Shown: positions 22,491 through 35,776, numbered from the stretch's first letter. The stretch: DNA of 64,000 bases from Lichenostomus cassidix (GCA_008360975.2 CM039183.1:35641850-35705849), one strand, 5' to 3'. The notes: a model not told the origin generated them from the sequence alone. A program made the numbers and translations.

Positions 22491-25400
22491 TCATTTGCAG
22501 GCTTGCAGTTGTTCCACTTTTTGGACAAACTGCATGATATCTTGTGCCAAAAGCTTTGGTTCCTCAAAGGCAGCAAAATGCCCTCCATGTGGCATGTAAG
22601 AGTAAGTGATGATATTCCTGTAGACATCGTTTGCCCAGACACGAGGTGTATGTACAAGCTCCTGAGGAAAGGCTGCAATCCCTGTGGGTACAGATACGCG
22701 AACCCTAGAAGATATAAGTTAATTGCATATTTGAAACAAGTCCTGGGGGAAGTCCATAAAAAACTCTGGCACCTGTCATCTCTAACCCTGGTAACACATT
22801 CCGCTGGAGAAGTTTTACCCACTTTGTGCAGTGCCTTTTGTGATCTGCACTCTGCCAGAAGAGCTTCACTTCTATTTGGGTGTCCTTGAGTTTAAGAAGG
22901 TTATAGCTGAAGAGGTGTAAAGTAAAGCCTAATTTGCACACAGGTTGATCGTGAAGTGTTTGCCATCTTTGAGCTTACCTTTTGTAAGCTTTGCAGTTTT
23001 GTGCCACATGACAAGGTGCCACACCTCTTCGAGAAACAAGCCAGCTCCTGTTTGCTTTAGAATTTATGGTACCAAATGCATAACAAATGACTCTCTGGAG
23101 AGGAAAGCTGGGCTGGTTTAGTCTACAAAGAAAACGACTCCCCCATTTGTTTATATGGTGAATTGCTTGGAGAAGTCTGCTCAGAACATTTTGTGGTCAT
23201 CCTCTCTTAGAATCATCTTAATGTGCCAGGTGTCAGGAGATGGTGGGTTTCAAGTACTGCTCTCCAAATTGCAACTGCAGGTTTGTGCTTAACTGTTGTG
23301 GTTCTTAGCTTATCCTCCAGCAACCCATAGCCTTCCTAATTCCGTTTCAACTTCTCTCTTAGATGTGCCAGTGATTTTCTGTTTTGTTTTTACTGAACTG
23401 AGCTACAAGTCACATTTATTTGGTGAATAAGTATATAGACTTATATTTTGAACCCAAGACTGTGCTTGGTGCTTTGATAAGTCTTTTGCCTTGTCTTGCC
23501 TCCAAGCTATCTTGTGTGTATTACAGGTTCAAAAGCAGAGTGACCGTTAACTATATTAAAACCAGAAAGTAATCTGGGTTTTTATTTTTGTTAGGACTAA
23601 TTAAATTTGGTGTTGTAAGCGATCTAAATGTTTATACAGCCAAATGCTCCAATAATATTTGCAAATCTGCCTTGCAACTTGCCACATAATTACCTGCTGT
23701 GAGCAGTTAGATCAGGGTCATTGGAAAAGTTTTCCTTGTAGTATCGCATCGAAGACACGATGGAAGACGTCACCCAATAAATCATTACATTGGTCAAAAG
23801 CTCATCAAGAGAATATTTGCTGTTGAGAGGGAGAGAGAGGAAGAAATTTAACTGGAAGCTGCTTCTCAGTGCTCTGTACTGGGCTCATGCCCTGAAGAAC
23901 TGCTGCACCTCTTAATCTCTTCTTGTTTTCAAGCAGCAGTTTAATTGGACCTGTGTGCCCAGAGCAAAACTGCCCGGTGCTGAAGCAGTAGTGTGCAGGC
24001 AGTCTGCTGAAAGTTTAAAGTGCTGCTTGTCATGTGCAACCTTTCATCCTTAAATTTCAGCTTTGACTGGCCAGTGTGTTCCCTGTATCCTCATATTAGT
24101 TCCCACCAGTCTTTCTTTTAATGAAACTTCCCATGGACCACCATCTGTTTCCTTACCTTTCCAAGCCTCCATCACCTTGATCTAGAAATGATTTGTCTGT
24201 CCAGGTAGAGAATTTCTCCAAGATATATGCAGCAAGTCCCACTGGGGAGTCATTCAGTCCACAACCTAATTCAGGAGAAGAGCTGTTGCAGTTGCCTGGC
24301 ATTGCCATACTTCAGGGCAAGTTAAACTGGACTTTCATGAAGTGCTCAGAGTTTTCTAGGAGAATTCAGTAGAGAGTCTGTCTCTGATTTATCTATCTCT
24401 GATAGTACTTCATTTGTGACAAATTCCCTCCAAAGGAATTCCGGCTGTAACTGAGGGCACTACAAACTCAGGTAATTCCTACACAAAAAGAAGCTGAGAG
24501 CTAAGCAAGTATCATTGGCTTCTTGGTAATGTGTGGCAGAAGGAGCAACTTCAGGTGTAAAGAGATGACACTCCAAAAAGAAATTTCAGATAAAATATTT
24601 GGGAGCACTGTCCTGCTTTGGGTGAGTACCAAGACTTGGAGTGCTGTTCATCACTATTTATCTAATTTAAGCAGTGGAGTGCTGTGAGTTTGTTACCTGT
24701 TCCTGCCTTGGTGAAACACTGGCAACCATTAGAGCTATAGCAGGTACTCACCATGTTCTGTGTTTTTACCAGTAAGACAGGGAGAGGGATTACTTCAGTC
24801 ATCATAGAGGTTTACCTTGGGAAAATTTCTGTACCATTCCCTAGCCTGTAGTTTTACAGCATATTCAGTATTGCCTCCTCAATTATATTTTCATGTGACT
24901 TTGTAGAAGGTGATGCACAGCATGGTCTCAGTTTAGTAGCGGGCATGGCTAACACAAAGAAGTTTGTGCACAGGCACAGCAATTTGCCTCAAGCCCATTG
25001 GGATTTTTTTTCTTAATGTAAACTGCTTTGGACTTTGTTGATATCAGTTTTTATTGGCTGGTTTTATCAACCAGTCACTTATAAACCAAGGTTTGGATAG
25101 CTGCCAATTTTACACATAATCATTAACTTCTATTCGTAGAAATGTTAGGATTTTTTGGAGTGTATAGGTATCAGCACAGATTTTTGTTATATTCTCCCTC
25201 TTCTGGAATTTGCTTATTCATTCCTCTGTTTGGATTCTCATGTTAACTAGTTTTAATCCTTAATCTTAAAGCAGGTCAATTAGGAACGCCCGAGCTCTGA
25301 TTTTTGAAGTATGATTTCCTGTGATATTATCACCTGGAAAATCAAATCTCCTTGTCAAAACAATTCTGTCAGATTTCTGATCAGAGACTAGACTTAGTAA

Positions 25401-28400
25401 TCTTCATTTTTCTGGGACTAGCTTCAACTTTTGGCCCTTAAAAAAACCCCAAACAACCAGAAACACTACCACCCCCACAACTCCCTCCCATCTTGTATAT
25501 TGTTTCTCTCATTTTTTTATCTTCATTATTGTGATCACTTCAAGCAACAGGCTAGGCATTAGTTGACATTCCGGTTTGAGCTGCTTGTTTATCAGTGAAT
25601 TGTCAGAATTGGGGGCTGTTTGTTCTCTGGTCTCCACATCTGACACCAGCTTGAGACAGCTCTGGTATCTTTCTGATGAGGGATTATTTCAATAAAGCAA
25701 TACCACAGGATCCTCTCTAGTGGGGACTGATGAAAAGAATTCCTACAAGCGTTATGAAATGGCCATATCTTTCTTTACGGTCCTTATCCACTGTCCCCAG
25801 GATGTCAGCATTCTGGCTTTTCAGGTGTTTGAGCTGTATCTACCTTTCCACAACTTTCACACTGCACATACTTGTCGTATTTTTCTTGTTTTCAACCACC
25901 TTTACTTCTCAAAGCTTCAATTTCAGGACTCTGTGTTTTACTTTGAGAGACTTTTGGGAAAGCAGTTCTTGCCCAAGAGAAGTGGCATGCTATATATAAG
26001 ACCTTGAAGGCTGATAATTGAAATATCCTGGTTTTTTAAGCGGCTCATTTTAACTTCCTTTTACATAGTTCTTGTTGCCATGGCCTCATTGCCTATGTGG
26101 GTCTTGCACTCAGCCACCAGAACTCAGTGCTTCTCAGACCTAGCTGGCCTTTGTTTTCATGTACCATGGGTGATTAGTGTACCATATTCACAAGGATACA
26201 GAGAAAGCACATTACCTGCAGTGTCTGGTTTGGTGGCTTGGATGTGTAAGTATCCAGACTCTCGCAGGACATCATACACGTTCTTCTGCATGAAAGGGTA
26301 GAGACGTCGAGCATCTTCCCTACTGAGACCTACGAGCCATGGTACATAAGCACCAAGCATTATACGAATCATCCTTCCCAAACCTTGTTTGCCAAGGAAA
26401 ACCAGATTCAGATGAAGCCCTTTCACAGTTCTAAAAGTAAATAAAGGAATAGAAGGTTAAACCAAGCAATTTTCTGTCTCCAAGATTTCTAGAAATCAAG
26501 TCTGACAGCAGCAGTGAAAGAAGCACTAGAGTGAGCCAAATACACAAAGCCATTCCGGTTCATCATTACATATATATTAAAAAAAAAAAGAATTCAATAC
26601 AAAGGATATGAATGCAGATGAATACACAGGGTGGCGCTGTCCCTGAGGGAAACAAAGCAGAAGGGGATGAGAGGCAGGGCAAACAGAAGGCAGGACAATG
26701 GAGCCAGAAGGCATGGTAGGAACTGGAGATAGCTTTTCTGCACTGATTTCCTTGGCTACTTACTGTGGCAGCATCTGGGCCATGTTTGTGGTAATACGAG
26801 ATCCCCAGTCTCCTCCCTGTACATAGAATTCCCTGAAGCCCAATCTGGTCATCAGCTTATGAAATATCCGAGCAGTTGCAATGGAGTCAAAGCCTACAGG
26901 TAAAGAGAAACACAGGAGACCTGTCTGTCCTAGTGTTCATGCCCTGGCCAAAGACTTTGACCAGACAGAGCCACATGAGTGTGAGGCTGCAGGAAGGCAC
27001 GGTGTGCAGTGCTGCTCTGCCTCATTTCTTGGGAAGAAAGTGAACACAAGATGAAAGAAATTCAGTGGAAAGTGAAAGCAGACCTGACTTCCAGTTACCA
27101 TTGCCTTCCAAATCTTTAGAGCCAGCCCCAGAGCCTCAGCCACATGGGTCTGAGTGAAGAGCCAGGCATCTGCATTCACAAACGGCACTGAAACCCAGGG
27201 AAGCCAGGGATGGTTGAGGTGTTACTCCAAAAATTGTAGTTCCAACAGAGCCTTTTCATTGCTTACCTTTCCGGTGAGGGGCCTCTGAGAAACCATAGCC
27301 TGGGATGGATGGGCAGATGACCTCAAACACCACATCACCCTCATTCAGGCCGTGCCTGGCTGGCTCCGTGAGCAGAGGGATGATCTTGTAGAACTCATAG
27401 AAGGAGCCGGGCCAGCCATGGACCATCAGTAGAGGTAGAACAGTTTGACCGTGAGGAACATTGGATGGCTTCACATGGATAAAATGGATTTTAATCCCTG
27501 CCACACATCCAAGACAGATAAATTAAAGGTTTGGTACCATCAGAGTTTCTGCTCTTGACTCTGAAGAAGGAGGGTGGCAAAATTGTAATTAGCATCTAGA
27601 GCAGAAGTTCCACAATCGCCCCACTGCAAGAAGATGCCTGGCTGAGAGGGGATGCCTGGTACTGTATCTGTGTCTCATCCTTTACATAAAGACATTGAGC
27701 CCAGTCCCAGATATTGGGGTCACTGAAGATTAGCATCCATCTTCTGAGAAACTGGTCTCATAGTTACTCCACACTATACATAGAGCTGCACTTGAATGAA
27801 TAGCATAATGTGGGTAAGACACATGCAAAAACATTACAGTGATTAAAAGAGAAATCTAAAAAAATAAGTGCATGATTGAAGCCTAATCTGGAGATCACTT
27901 ATGTAAAGCCTGGCTGACCTCACCAGGCTAAACTTCTGGGTGGTAGTGGTGGGGAATATTCTAGCCCCAGAGTGGGTAAATTTCACCATTTTCAAGGGTG
28001 ACTTCAATGCAATTGCTGAAAAGCCCCTCATTGTCAGTTAGCATGGGTTCAGAGCTAGATGAAGCCCACCTTAAAGCAGATCTAATCTTATTGCCACTGT
28101 ATAGTGGCCTTAATCTCTATAAGGTTATTAATGATAGAGCCTCCACTAGTGATATTTCACTCGTATCACTACGCTGTTATGCATAGATTACCTCAAATAT
28201 TGTCACTTCTTACATCTCCCCCTTCTCGCTGTGCATTTCTGAGTGAGACCTGCTCAAGCCACAGAGGCCCCCTCACCTTCAATGGTGGTGTGGAAGTGAG
28301 GGTATTTGTTCAGCACTTCCACTTGCTTGCGCCAGTCAAACTGATTCCTCCAGTAGGCCACCACCTTCCGCAGGTAGTTGGAGTTGAAGCCGTAGTTGAA

Positions 28401-29438
28401 GGCAGCCCCTTCCAGAGGCGGTGTGAAGCGGAAGTGATCCAGGCGCCGGTGTAGATCCTGTGGGAGGGAGCCTTTCTTGCCAGGTGTCCTATGCCAGAGC
28501 AGGCACAGACACGCTCTCCTGGCTTTTGTATTACTGTCTGGGACACTACAAGCCCTCCTGAAGAAGTGCCATACTCTGCATGACCTCCTGAATTGTTTAT
28601 ATGGGGAATACATTTTTCTACAGGTTACAAGTCCCCCATGGACACCAGGAAGTACTGGGTCCTGTTCTTGGCTTGCTGCTAACTCAATTCAGGGTTTTTG
28701 GCACAAGGAGCTTAGGAGCACAGCTGGCTGGGAGAATAAGAATCTCAGCTTGAGCTGCTGGCTGCTACTTGGCCAGATAATCAGGGACAGGCATGCAGAG
28801 AGACAGAGCAGCTACAACTCAGTCAAGACCCCAGCCTTCTGCAGCCTTCCAGCCCTTCTGCCTGTGGAATTCCCTCAGTCCTACCCTACTGGTGTCACTG
28901 CTGTCCCAATGCTCTTCTGCCCTGCTCCACCACCCACAGTCTCACTGTCAAAGCCTGCTGCTCAAAGCGTGGCCTTTCTGCAGGAGAAGCCCCAAGTTGC
29001 ACAGAAGGTCTGTTGTCTCAGAAAGTCTTTAGGGGACATTGCAATTGACGGGAGTTTAAACCCCCTGCATAAAGGATGGTGAGCCAGAGCATCATCTAAT
29101 GGAGCTGGGTAGCTGCCCTAGTACATGGAAGTGCCCTGTGTCACCCCCAAGACATCACCTCAAAGCACTGAGACAGGTGATGGATGGACTGCCACCACCT
29201 TGCAGCTTTCTGTCCCTCCTTATACCCCAGCCAATGGTACCTCAATTTCTTCATCAGATGTTTCAATCTTGAAGGGATGGATGCTTTTATCTTCTATCTC
29301 TATGAAGGTGGTTCTTTCACCGGAGCCCCACCACCCATTACCCATGTCAAGAGTCTTGATCCTGTGTCCAGATCTGAACCAGTAAACCAGCATCCCTCCA
29401 ACCCCCAAGGCGGCTGCAGGGACCAGGACTGCATTCCT
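22491..29438 (-). CDS. EPHX1: Microsomal epoxide hydrolase (EPHX1)
   Basis: ER-membrane alpha/beta hydrolase that opens xenobiotic epoxides to diols. Exons, 5' to 3': 29241-29438, 28277-28457, 27267-27497, 26764-26893, 26216-26430, 24157-24265, 23694-23819, 22491-22704 (stop TGA 22491-22493). All joints are in phase: 467 codons plus stop from the first acceptor, against 455 residues in human. Seen in order: hydrophobic N-terminal anchor (VLVPAAALGVGGMLVYWF), GNGWWGSGE, the EHN-type N-terminal domain (FNYGFNSNYLRKVVAYWRNQ), oxyanion-hole HGWPGS, nucleophile elbow GGDWGS, ESGYLHIQ with the lid tyrosine, RYYKENF with the acid residue of the triad, and GGHFAAFEEP with the catalytic histidine. All catalytic parts are present. 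The start codon is unresolved: no in-frame ATG lies in the first exon before MLVYWF (29393), so an upstream exon or a lost start is possible. Confidence 0.95.
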
Positions 29439-32079
29439 CTGAGAAGTATCAAAAGACCTGGGGAGGCATGAAATTGTTGGTGTTCAACAACAGCAGTGTC
29501 AAAGGCAAAGGGACTATGCTGAGGCTTGTATTCACATGCATTGGGACTGAGCAGCAACAAATACCTACAAATCCCAGGCAGTCATCAGGCACTGGGCAGT
29601 TTTGCTGCTTTTGAAGATCACAGGCAAGATTTGGGGCAGGGTTCTATCTACCAAGGCTTCTTACGGGTATCAAGTCCTTGCTGATTAGGACTTGCTGATC
29701 ACAAGGCTTCCTTGTCCCTTTCCTCGTGAACAAGGATGCCCAGGGGGACAAGGTTCAATAGCATATGGGCCAATCTATTTTGAGGCAGGTCCTGTAGTGA
29801 ATGAGACAGTAGCAGCTGGATTTGTCCAGGAATAAAAACTCTATGAGCAGAGTTGGCTGAGAAGCAGGAGGAGAGACAAAAGTCTGCAGCTGCTGAAGAG
29901 AGCTGGATGTGTTGGACTCTTGCCAGTGCTTTACAGACAGGTGCCCTACAGATTCAATCACCTGTAGGGCAAGATTGGCCCTTCCCCACAGATTTCCAGT
30001 AAGGAGTGTCTGCTGGTGCCCCTGTTTCTGTTCTAAACAGCAAGGTCCCAGACTCGAGGTGTGGGAACTAAGTTACCAGAGCTGTAACTGACAGACATGC
30101 AGTCCTAAATGTAGTGTACCTTCCCGTCCCTCTGACCTGTGCATCAAGCTCTCCACCTTCCCTTGGGGTTTAGTAGAGGTGTCTGGGGTCTCTGCTGGGG
30201 GCTGCAAGGGGGCTGTGAATGAAGACTTTGTTGCTGTTGTCATCCAGAGTATGGAAGGCACAATGCTGATGTTGTGCCCCACCCAGGAGATAAGCACAAG
30301 AGGAGGCCTCAGCACAGAACAGCTCTTTCACTCACCTGATCCGGGACAAGACGCTCTCCCTACAAAAGGGGAAAAACCAGAAAGATTCTTACAGTCCGAT
30401 AGTGTTGTCCCATGCCAACCCTTTGTGGATGGTGCAAAGAATATCCCCTGCCTGCACCACTTAATGCCCAAGCATGTGATCACAAGCTGTTTAGCCACCT
30501 GGCAACATCTGCCATCATTTCTCCTACTCCTGGGATAGGATGGACAGAAAGTGGCTCACAAAGCACTGCTCTATACAGAGACAGTGTTTCTGGGCTGTGT
30601 TTTAGCCAGATAATTTGTTGCCATCATATTCCCTCCTTCAGCACAATTTGGTAAAAGGCAGTAAACAACTGGGTAGGTGTCCTTGCAGTATTTCATCCCA
30701 TGAGCAGCTGTGTAAGTTCAGCCAAGAAAATCATTGACTTTGACTGCTGTGCAGCAATAGGTGCACAGCCTTTGCAGGGCACTTCCTAGCTCCAGTGTTA
30801 CTCTGCTGCCAACCATGTGGTGCTCATTGTGCTGCAGGGCTGGCACCAGCAGAAGCTTGTGGGACCCTTCCCTGTTCAAAGTTTAATGAGTTGCTGTACC
30901 TTTGCCACTTCTAGCTACTCCTGATTAGATATCCAGCCTTTAGGTCTCCCATGCTAGTTAGGAAAAGAAAGTTTTCTCCCTGGTTCCCCTTAAGACTAGT
31001 AGATTTTGGTACAAAAGCACAATCTAAAGGCTAGCAACAGTAGGAGCAACAAGAGAAATTCTTGTTACTCTGCATGGTGGAAGGTAGCTACATTAGAGAG
31101 TTCTTTGCTGTCATAATTACAGTACTTTGTGAATGCAATCCTAAACAAATGCCAAAAAAGAAGAAGACCTGATAATCCATGAAAAACCAAGTCCATTGGA
31201 TATTTGTTTTGACCTACAATTGCTCCCCTCTGAACTGCAGAACCTGGTGCCTGTACTGGATGTCCCAGTGCCTCCAAGAGAATTTGGTAACAATTGCTAA
31301 GACAGCCTGTGTGTGGTTTTTTTCCTGAAATCGCTTCCAGACAGAGAATAGGGCTCCTAAAAATAAATAGCTTATGCAACAGGTAGGAATATCTACCCTG
31401 CACGTACATCCTGGAGCTCCAGGAGCAGAAGTGTGAAACCAGTTATGAAGGCAATAACACAAACTCTGCACTGCTAGCAAAGCAGGGCTGTCACAGAAGC
31501 AGCTCTCTGAGTGACACAAAACAAGGCTCAGTGGATCAACACCTCCTCCACACTCTTGATAAGGAGAACTCAGCTGCCTGCTCCCCCTTTCCGATTGCCT
31601 GGTGACCCTCCTGGGGCTTTCTCCCACCCCCAGCCCCAGGGAGCCCAGTTTGGAGTCCCTCCTCCCAGTGCCGAGGAGTTCTCACCATGCGTTTGGAAGG
31701 ATCTCCCGCCACATGTCTGCTTGTCCTTGCCTGGCTCTGCTCTCAGCAACGCTGCAATCTCAGGTTCTCCTCTGATACCTTCTCTTCCGCTGCGATGTTT
31801 TATTGGGGCACAAGGCAAACTACCTCGCCCATCAGTGCCACCTATTGCCTGAGTGTGCAGCTGCAAATGGAGTTCCACCGAGGCAAAGTCCTGCGTGCGG
31901 CAGGAATAGCCCTGTGCAGACTGGATGCCAAAGGCACAGAGGCCAACCCTGCGGAGGTTGCCCTGAGGTCCTCGGCTCAGGCTGTGACAACACCGTGTCC
32001 TTACAGCGAAGGCCAGATGGGTTATACAGCCCACACAGGGCCATATAGCAGGAACTTCAGCCAGCAGCCCGAGGGAAGT
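29439..32079. other. Region upstream of EPHX1, no gene recognised
   Basis: No recognisable exon. It may contain non-coding or short coding 5' exons of EPHX1: a - strand donor-like GATCAG|GTGAGT at about 30334-30345 follows a pyrimidine-rich acceptor at about 30362. This is only a candidate. Several open frames of 100-180 codons at 31200-32230 on both strands have no known domain. Confidence 0.4.
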
Positions 32080-32610
32080 GATTCTTCACTCTCTTCAGCA
32101 CTTTGTGAGACCACATGTGGAATGCCACAGCCTCTTGTGGCCTTGCTGACAGAAGACAGACTGGCGTGGGCCCAGCCTTGGAGCTGCAGGGCCACCAAGC
32201 TGCTGCGGGGCTGGGGCATGTGGCTATGAGGAAGGAGAAGAGGCTTGTTCATCCTGGAGAGGAAAGGGTAAAGGGTGGGATCTTATTGCTCTCTACAGCT
32301 AACCGCTGAAAAGCAGAGGAAAAATGGACACAGAATCATCCTGGAGGAGCAGCAGTTGAAGGACAAAAGGTCAAGACAAATTGCAAGCGGAGAAGTTGAG
32401 TTTAGATATGAGGAGAAATTACTCCTCCGTGGAGGTATTCAGACCCTGGGACAGGGCTCCAGAGAGGATGTGGGATTTCCATGCTTGGGGGCATTGGAGA
32501 TTTAACAGGAGCAAGGCACTGAGCAATCTGACATACCTGAACCTGCTCTGAGCAGGTGTTGGGATGGGCTAACCCCAGGCGTCCCTTGCAACCTGTATAT
32601 CACTTGTTTG
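32080..32610 (+). mobile_element. CR1-type LINE, 3' fragment
   Basis: A diverged 3' part of the CR1 reverse transcriptase ORF and 3' UTR. Recognisable CR1 words include CTTTGTGAGACCACATGTGG (start), a CCTGGAGAG segment, GGACAGGGCTCCAGAGAGG, CACTGAGCAATCTGA and a final GGGATGGGCTAACC...GTCCCTTGCAACCT. The reading frame is broken and the ATTCTATG tail is lost. CR1 is the dominant LINE of birds and usually 5' truncated, as here. Confidence 0.75.
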
Positions 32611-33900
32611 TATTCCAGGTGCACCCATAGTTTGCCAAAACAGAAGGAAAAAGTTCAGTTTTTAAATTTTCTACCGAAATCAATGCTATGTTTTAGTTTA
32701 GGGGCTTAGATTTCGTTTTCCTTGTGTTTGGTAAAATCTTCCTGGATAAAGGCTTCTCCTTCACAGGAAATTGACAGCTTGGGAAAATGAGAGTTCAAAG
32801 CCTACGGAGCATTGGGTGAGGGGAAAGTGCGCAGAGTACAGTTTTCCTGTATTTGCAATTAAACTTGCATAATGCTCTCGCACTGCCTCCTTCTGGTGGC
32901 AGTGAATATTATGCCTTACCTGCCACCAGGGGCTAGGGGTGGAACTGCTGCCGCAGGAAAAATCCTTTTATAATTTTGCGAGTTTCTTGTTTTAGTATAT
33001 CTTCTTCAGCCAAAAGACTGGGTGTTCATCTGGATGTGAATAAAGTCAGCTGTAAGCAAAGATGAACACAGGGGAACCACATTGGAACCTGCAACAAAAT
33101 ACAAAACTATGAGCTATTTAATGTATTTTATTGTAAAGTTTTGCATTTCCTGAACAGTGTTCCCAGTATATCAACACTGTTGTTTGTTCCTGGGTTAGTC
33201 AGCTATCCCAGAAAGACCTTGTATGAATTCTAATAGCAAGTATGGCTTCATATGCCAAAAGAATAAGTAAGTAAGTCAGTAAAAAAGGGGGGGGCTTTTT
33301 CACTGAGGACCACTCTTACATCACATTGATAACTGGTTATTTAACACATTAAAAGTGAAAAGGTCTCAAAGGATGCCTGGCTACTCCAACTTGTTTTGCC
33401 TACATAATACTGAGAATAATCATCAGTATTATTAAAAACTAGGTAAAATAAATTTCATTAATAATTGTCACAGTTTTGACTGTTATTACCATGTTTATAT
33501 TAATATATGCTTATATAAGTTTATATGATATTTGTTTGGGTTGTGGCGATACCTGGACCTGTAAGATTATGGGCTGCAAAAGGCAAGGTTGCCTAAATTG
33601 AATTCGCCAAGCTGTTTTAGAGCTCAGCTTACAAGTCCAACAAGTATCAAAAATAGTTGTGTAAATTATCTGAAATTGGAGAATGTTAAATTTCATAGAA
33701 GGAGGGTGCCACCTCCAAGAACACACTGGAAATCATGGATGATCTGCTGGACTCTTTGGGTGCTGAAAGGCTGCTGCATGAACTCTCCCCTGCAGAGCCT
33801 GATTGTCCTGCAATTTTTGGACTTATGAGGTGCTAGGAGGAATGCTCTGCATAAATGGATATTAACTAGATTTATGGATAGCAGCTGCCTATTATAGGAG
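32611..33900. other. Intergenic stretch, no feature recognised
   Basis: AT-rich DNA. Apart from short homopolymer runs (for example a G run near 33288) I see no exon or known repeat. Confidence 0.4.
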
Positions 33901-34500
33901 TTTCAATGTGCTTTCCTCTTCTTTAATTTCTGGTCTGTTTACTAGATTGGAGCAGGAGAGGAAAGGTCCCAGTGCGGTGGTTCTACTTGATTGTCTTGAG
34001 ATAAGGGGTGGTTGTCAGAGACTGGATAAGCTGAGTGTCTCAAACCAGTGCTGGTGTGTGTGGCTGGGGGTGGGTCAGGCCTTGCTTCTGGTGAGACAGT
34101 GTGCTGCCCAGAAATCTCCAGCCTGGCTGAACTGTCAATCAATCAATCAATTAATCACACACTGATGGCAGTGCTAACCCAGCTCCTGGTTGGCCAAGTG
34201 ATCAGCAGTTCCACCTAAGGGGAGGGTCCACAAAGGACTAAGGGTTTAAAAGGAGCTGTCCAGAGGTGGCCAATCTCTGGACCCTGCCCTCTCTTGGGCT
34301 CTGTGTGAGGACCCAGGAGGTAGTAGCTATATGTGTTTTTTCTGTATCTCTTCTGTCTTTGTCTTTCTCTTTCTTTCTTCTAATTCTCTTTCATGGAATG
34401 TTTTTGGTTAACAAAACATCTTACAGTTTAAAGGTTTCTAGGTTGAACAGGCTAAATGTATGCTAAGTTAATACTGAATTAATGATACATTTGTCCTAAG
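33900..34500 (+). mobile_element. LTR-like segment (possible solo LTR of an endogenous retrovirus)
   Basis: The segment has the look of an avian retroviral LTR: a GC-rich part, a TATA-like GGTTTAAAAGGAGC at about 34240-34253, then a short GGACCCAGGAGG stretch, then a long pyrimidine tract (TCTTTCTCTTTCTTTCTTC). No gag, pol or env homology lies next to it. Ends and target-site duplications were not found, so the call rests on composition and order of signals. Confidence 0.4.
34137..34157 (+). repeat. (AATC)n microsatellite
   Basis: Five imperfect AATC/ATCA units within the LTR-like segment. Confidence 0.8.
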
Positions 34501-34511
34501 GCATTAGTGCT

Positions 34512-35115
34512 TGTCCTAGGTTGCAATATAGATGTAGTTAAGTATTCTATTACCACCAGCTGTGGGCCGTTAGCTGTTACCAGCTGCTAATGACCCACTC
34601 CGGATGACAGGCAATGGGCCATCAGGGACCCACCGTGTGACTCATGGACTTATCTCATCCCATTGTGGGATGCTCTGCCCAGGAGGGAGGAGCCAGGTGT
34701 TTCCACCTGGATATAACCTGGCCTTGGAACTGCCTGAGCTAGCCCTGTCTACTGGGTTCCCAGAGGACCAGAGCTACCACTGGATCTTCAGCTGGAGACT
34801 AGACCTTCACAGGATCACCGCTTCAACTGGACTACTTCAGTTGGACTGCTACTACCACCCTAACAGGGTGTTAGGTTGTATCTGACTTTGTCAGTGCTTT
34901 TCCTTGTATTATTTCACTTATTTTTAATTTCAATCCTGACTTGTGATCTCCCACTGGTTTGTTTTCAAGCCAATACAGTGCTTTATATTGAATGTGGTGT
35001 TGTGTTTAATATTTTGCCAAAGCTTCTTAATTTTCTGTTTTCACCAGTAAACTTTTGTGTATTTGTGACCTCTTGAGAAAATCTGGTTGGAATATGTCTT
35101 TGTGCCAACAGGAGT
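34512..35115 (+). mobile_element. Second LTR-like segment
   Basis: Starts with TGTCCTAGGTTGCAA, as many bird LTRs start with TGTCCTRG, and has TATA-like GGATATAACCTGGCC at about 34708-34722, a clustered ACTGGA...GGACTACTTCAGTTGG stretch, and a T-rich tail that ends near GTGCCAACA. It has TG...CA style ends, but I found no matching target-site duplication. No internal retroviral coding sequence is present. Confidence 0.45.
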
Positions 35116-35650
35116 AACGGAACCTCAGTTTAACTTGTATGTGTCAGTGTACATGGTGTAATACAAGACCAGATGAAAAGAGCCTGGAATGAGCAATCTT
35201 GGTACCCTGCTGTGATGCCATTGCAATGCCTTTCCTAGCCCCAGTGTTCCTGGAGTTGGAGGCTCTTTTACTCACTCAACCCTCACCCTAACGCAAACCT
35301 TAATTGCAGCTTGGCACTCAGGCTGAGGTCCCCGTCACCATGGGTGGTCCAGATTAGAAGGTGTAAGAACAGCAATGTTGGAGCCCTGCTGGGATCCCCT
35401 TGGCAAGCCTTTTCCAGCCTCGTTGTCCCTTGAGCTGTAGGCTCTTTTGCTCTCTCAACCCTAAGCTTAACCCCAACCCTAATGTCATCTGGGCACTATA
35501 GCAGAAGTCCTCATCACCATGGGAGGCACAACTTAATAAGTGTAGATCTGGCAATTGATTTCTCTTTGCACCAACTAGAGTAAAGGAGCCTTAAGTTTAA
35601 CTCCTGGATTTAAGTGTCTGGGGTGTAACAGGGGTGGAGTAAGAGCCTTT
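35090..35650 (+). repeat. Satellite-like array with A-B-B-A layout and telomere-like cores
   Basis: Two B units of about 181 bases follow each other (35168-35348 and 35349-35530): each starts CCAGATKARAAG, passes TGTTCCTGGAG or TTGTCCCTTGAG, then AGGCTCTTTTRCTC, then a CCCTAA-like core (CAACCCTCACCCTAACG; CAACCCTAAGCTTAACCCC), then TCACCATGGGWGG. They are flanked by related A segments: 35093-35165 and about 35562-35640 share TTTGYRCCAAC, AGGAGTAA or AGAGTAA, and GTTTAACTY. Copies are clearly diverged, so the array is old. Units were aligned by eye. Confidence 0.75.
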
Positions 35651-35776
35651 TAGGTGCTGCTGCATGCAACATGGTTGACTGACACAGGTACAACACAGAT
35701 ACTCTGACAGAAAGTAGCAATTGGTCAGCGTGGCTATTGCTTTGCAATAGCTAGTCATGCTCAGCCAGTAGTGGTA

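Noticed and set aside
31570..32229. Open frames of 154 and 180 codons upstream of EPHX1
   Set aside because: Opposite strands, no domain, and the + strand frame runs into a CR1 fragment.
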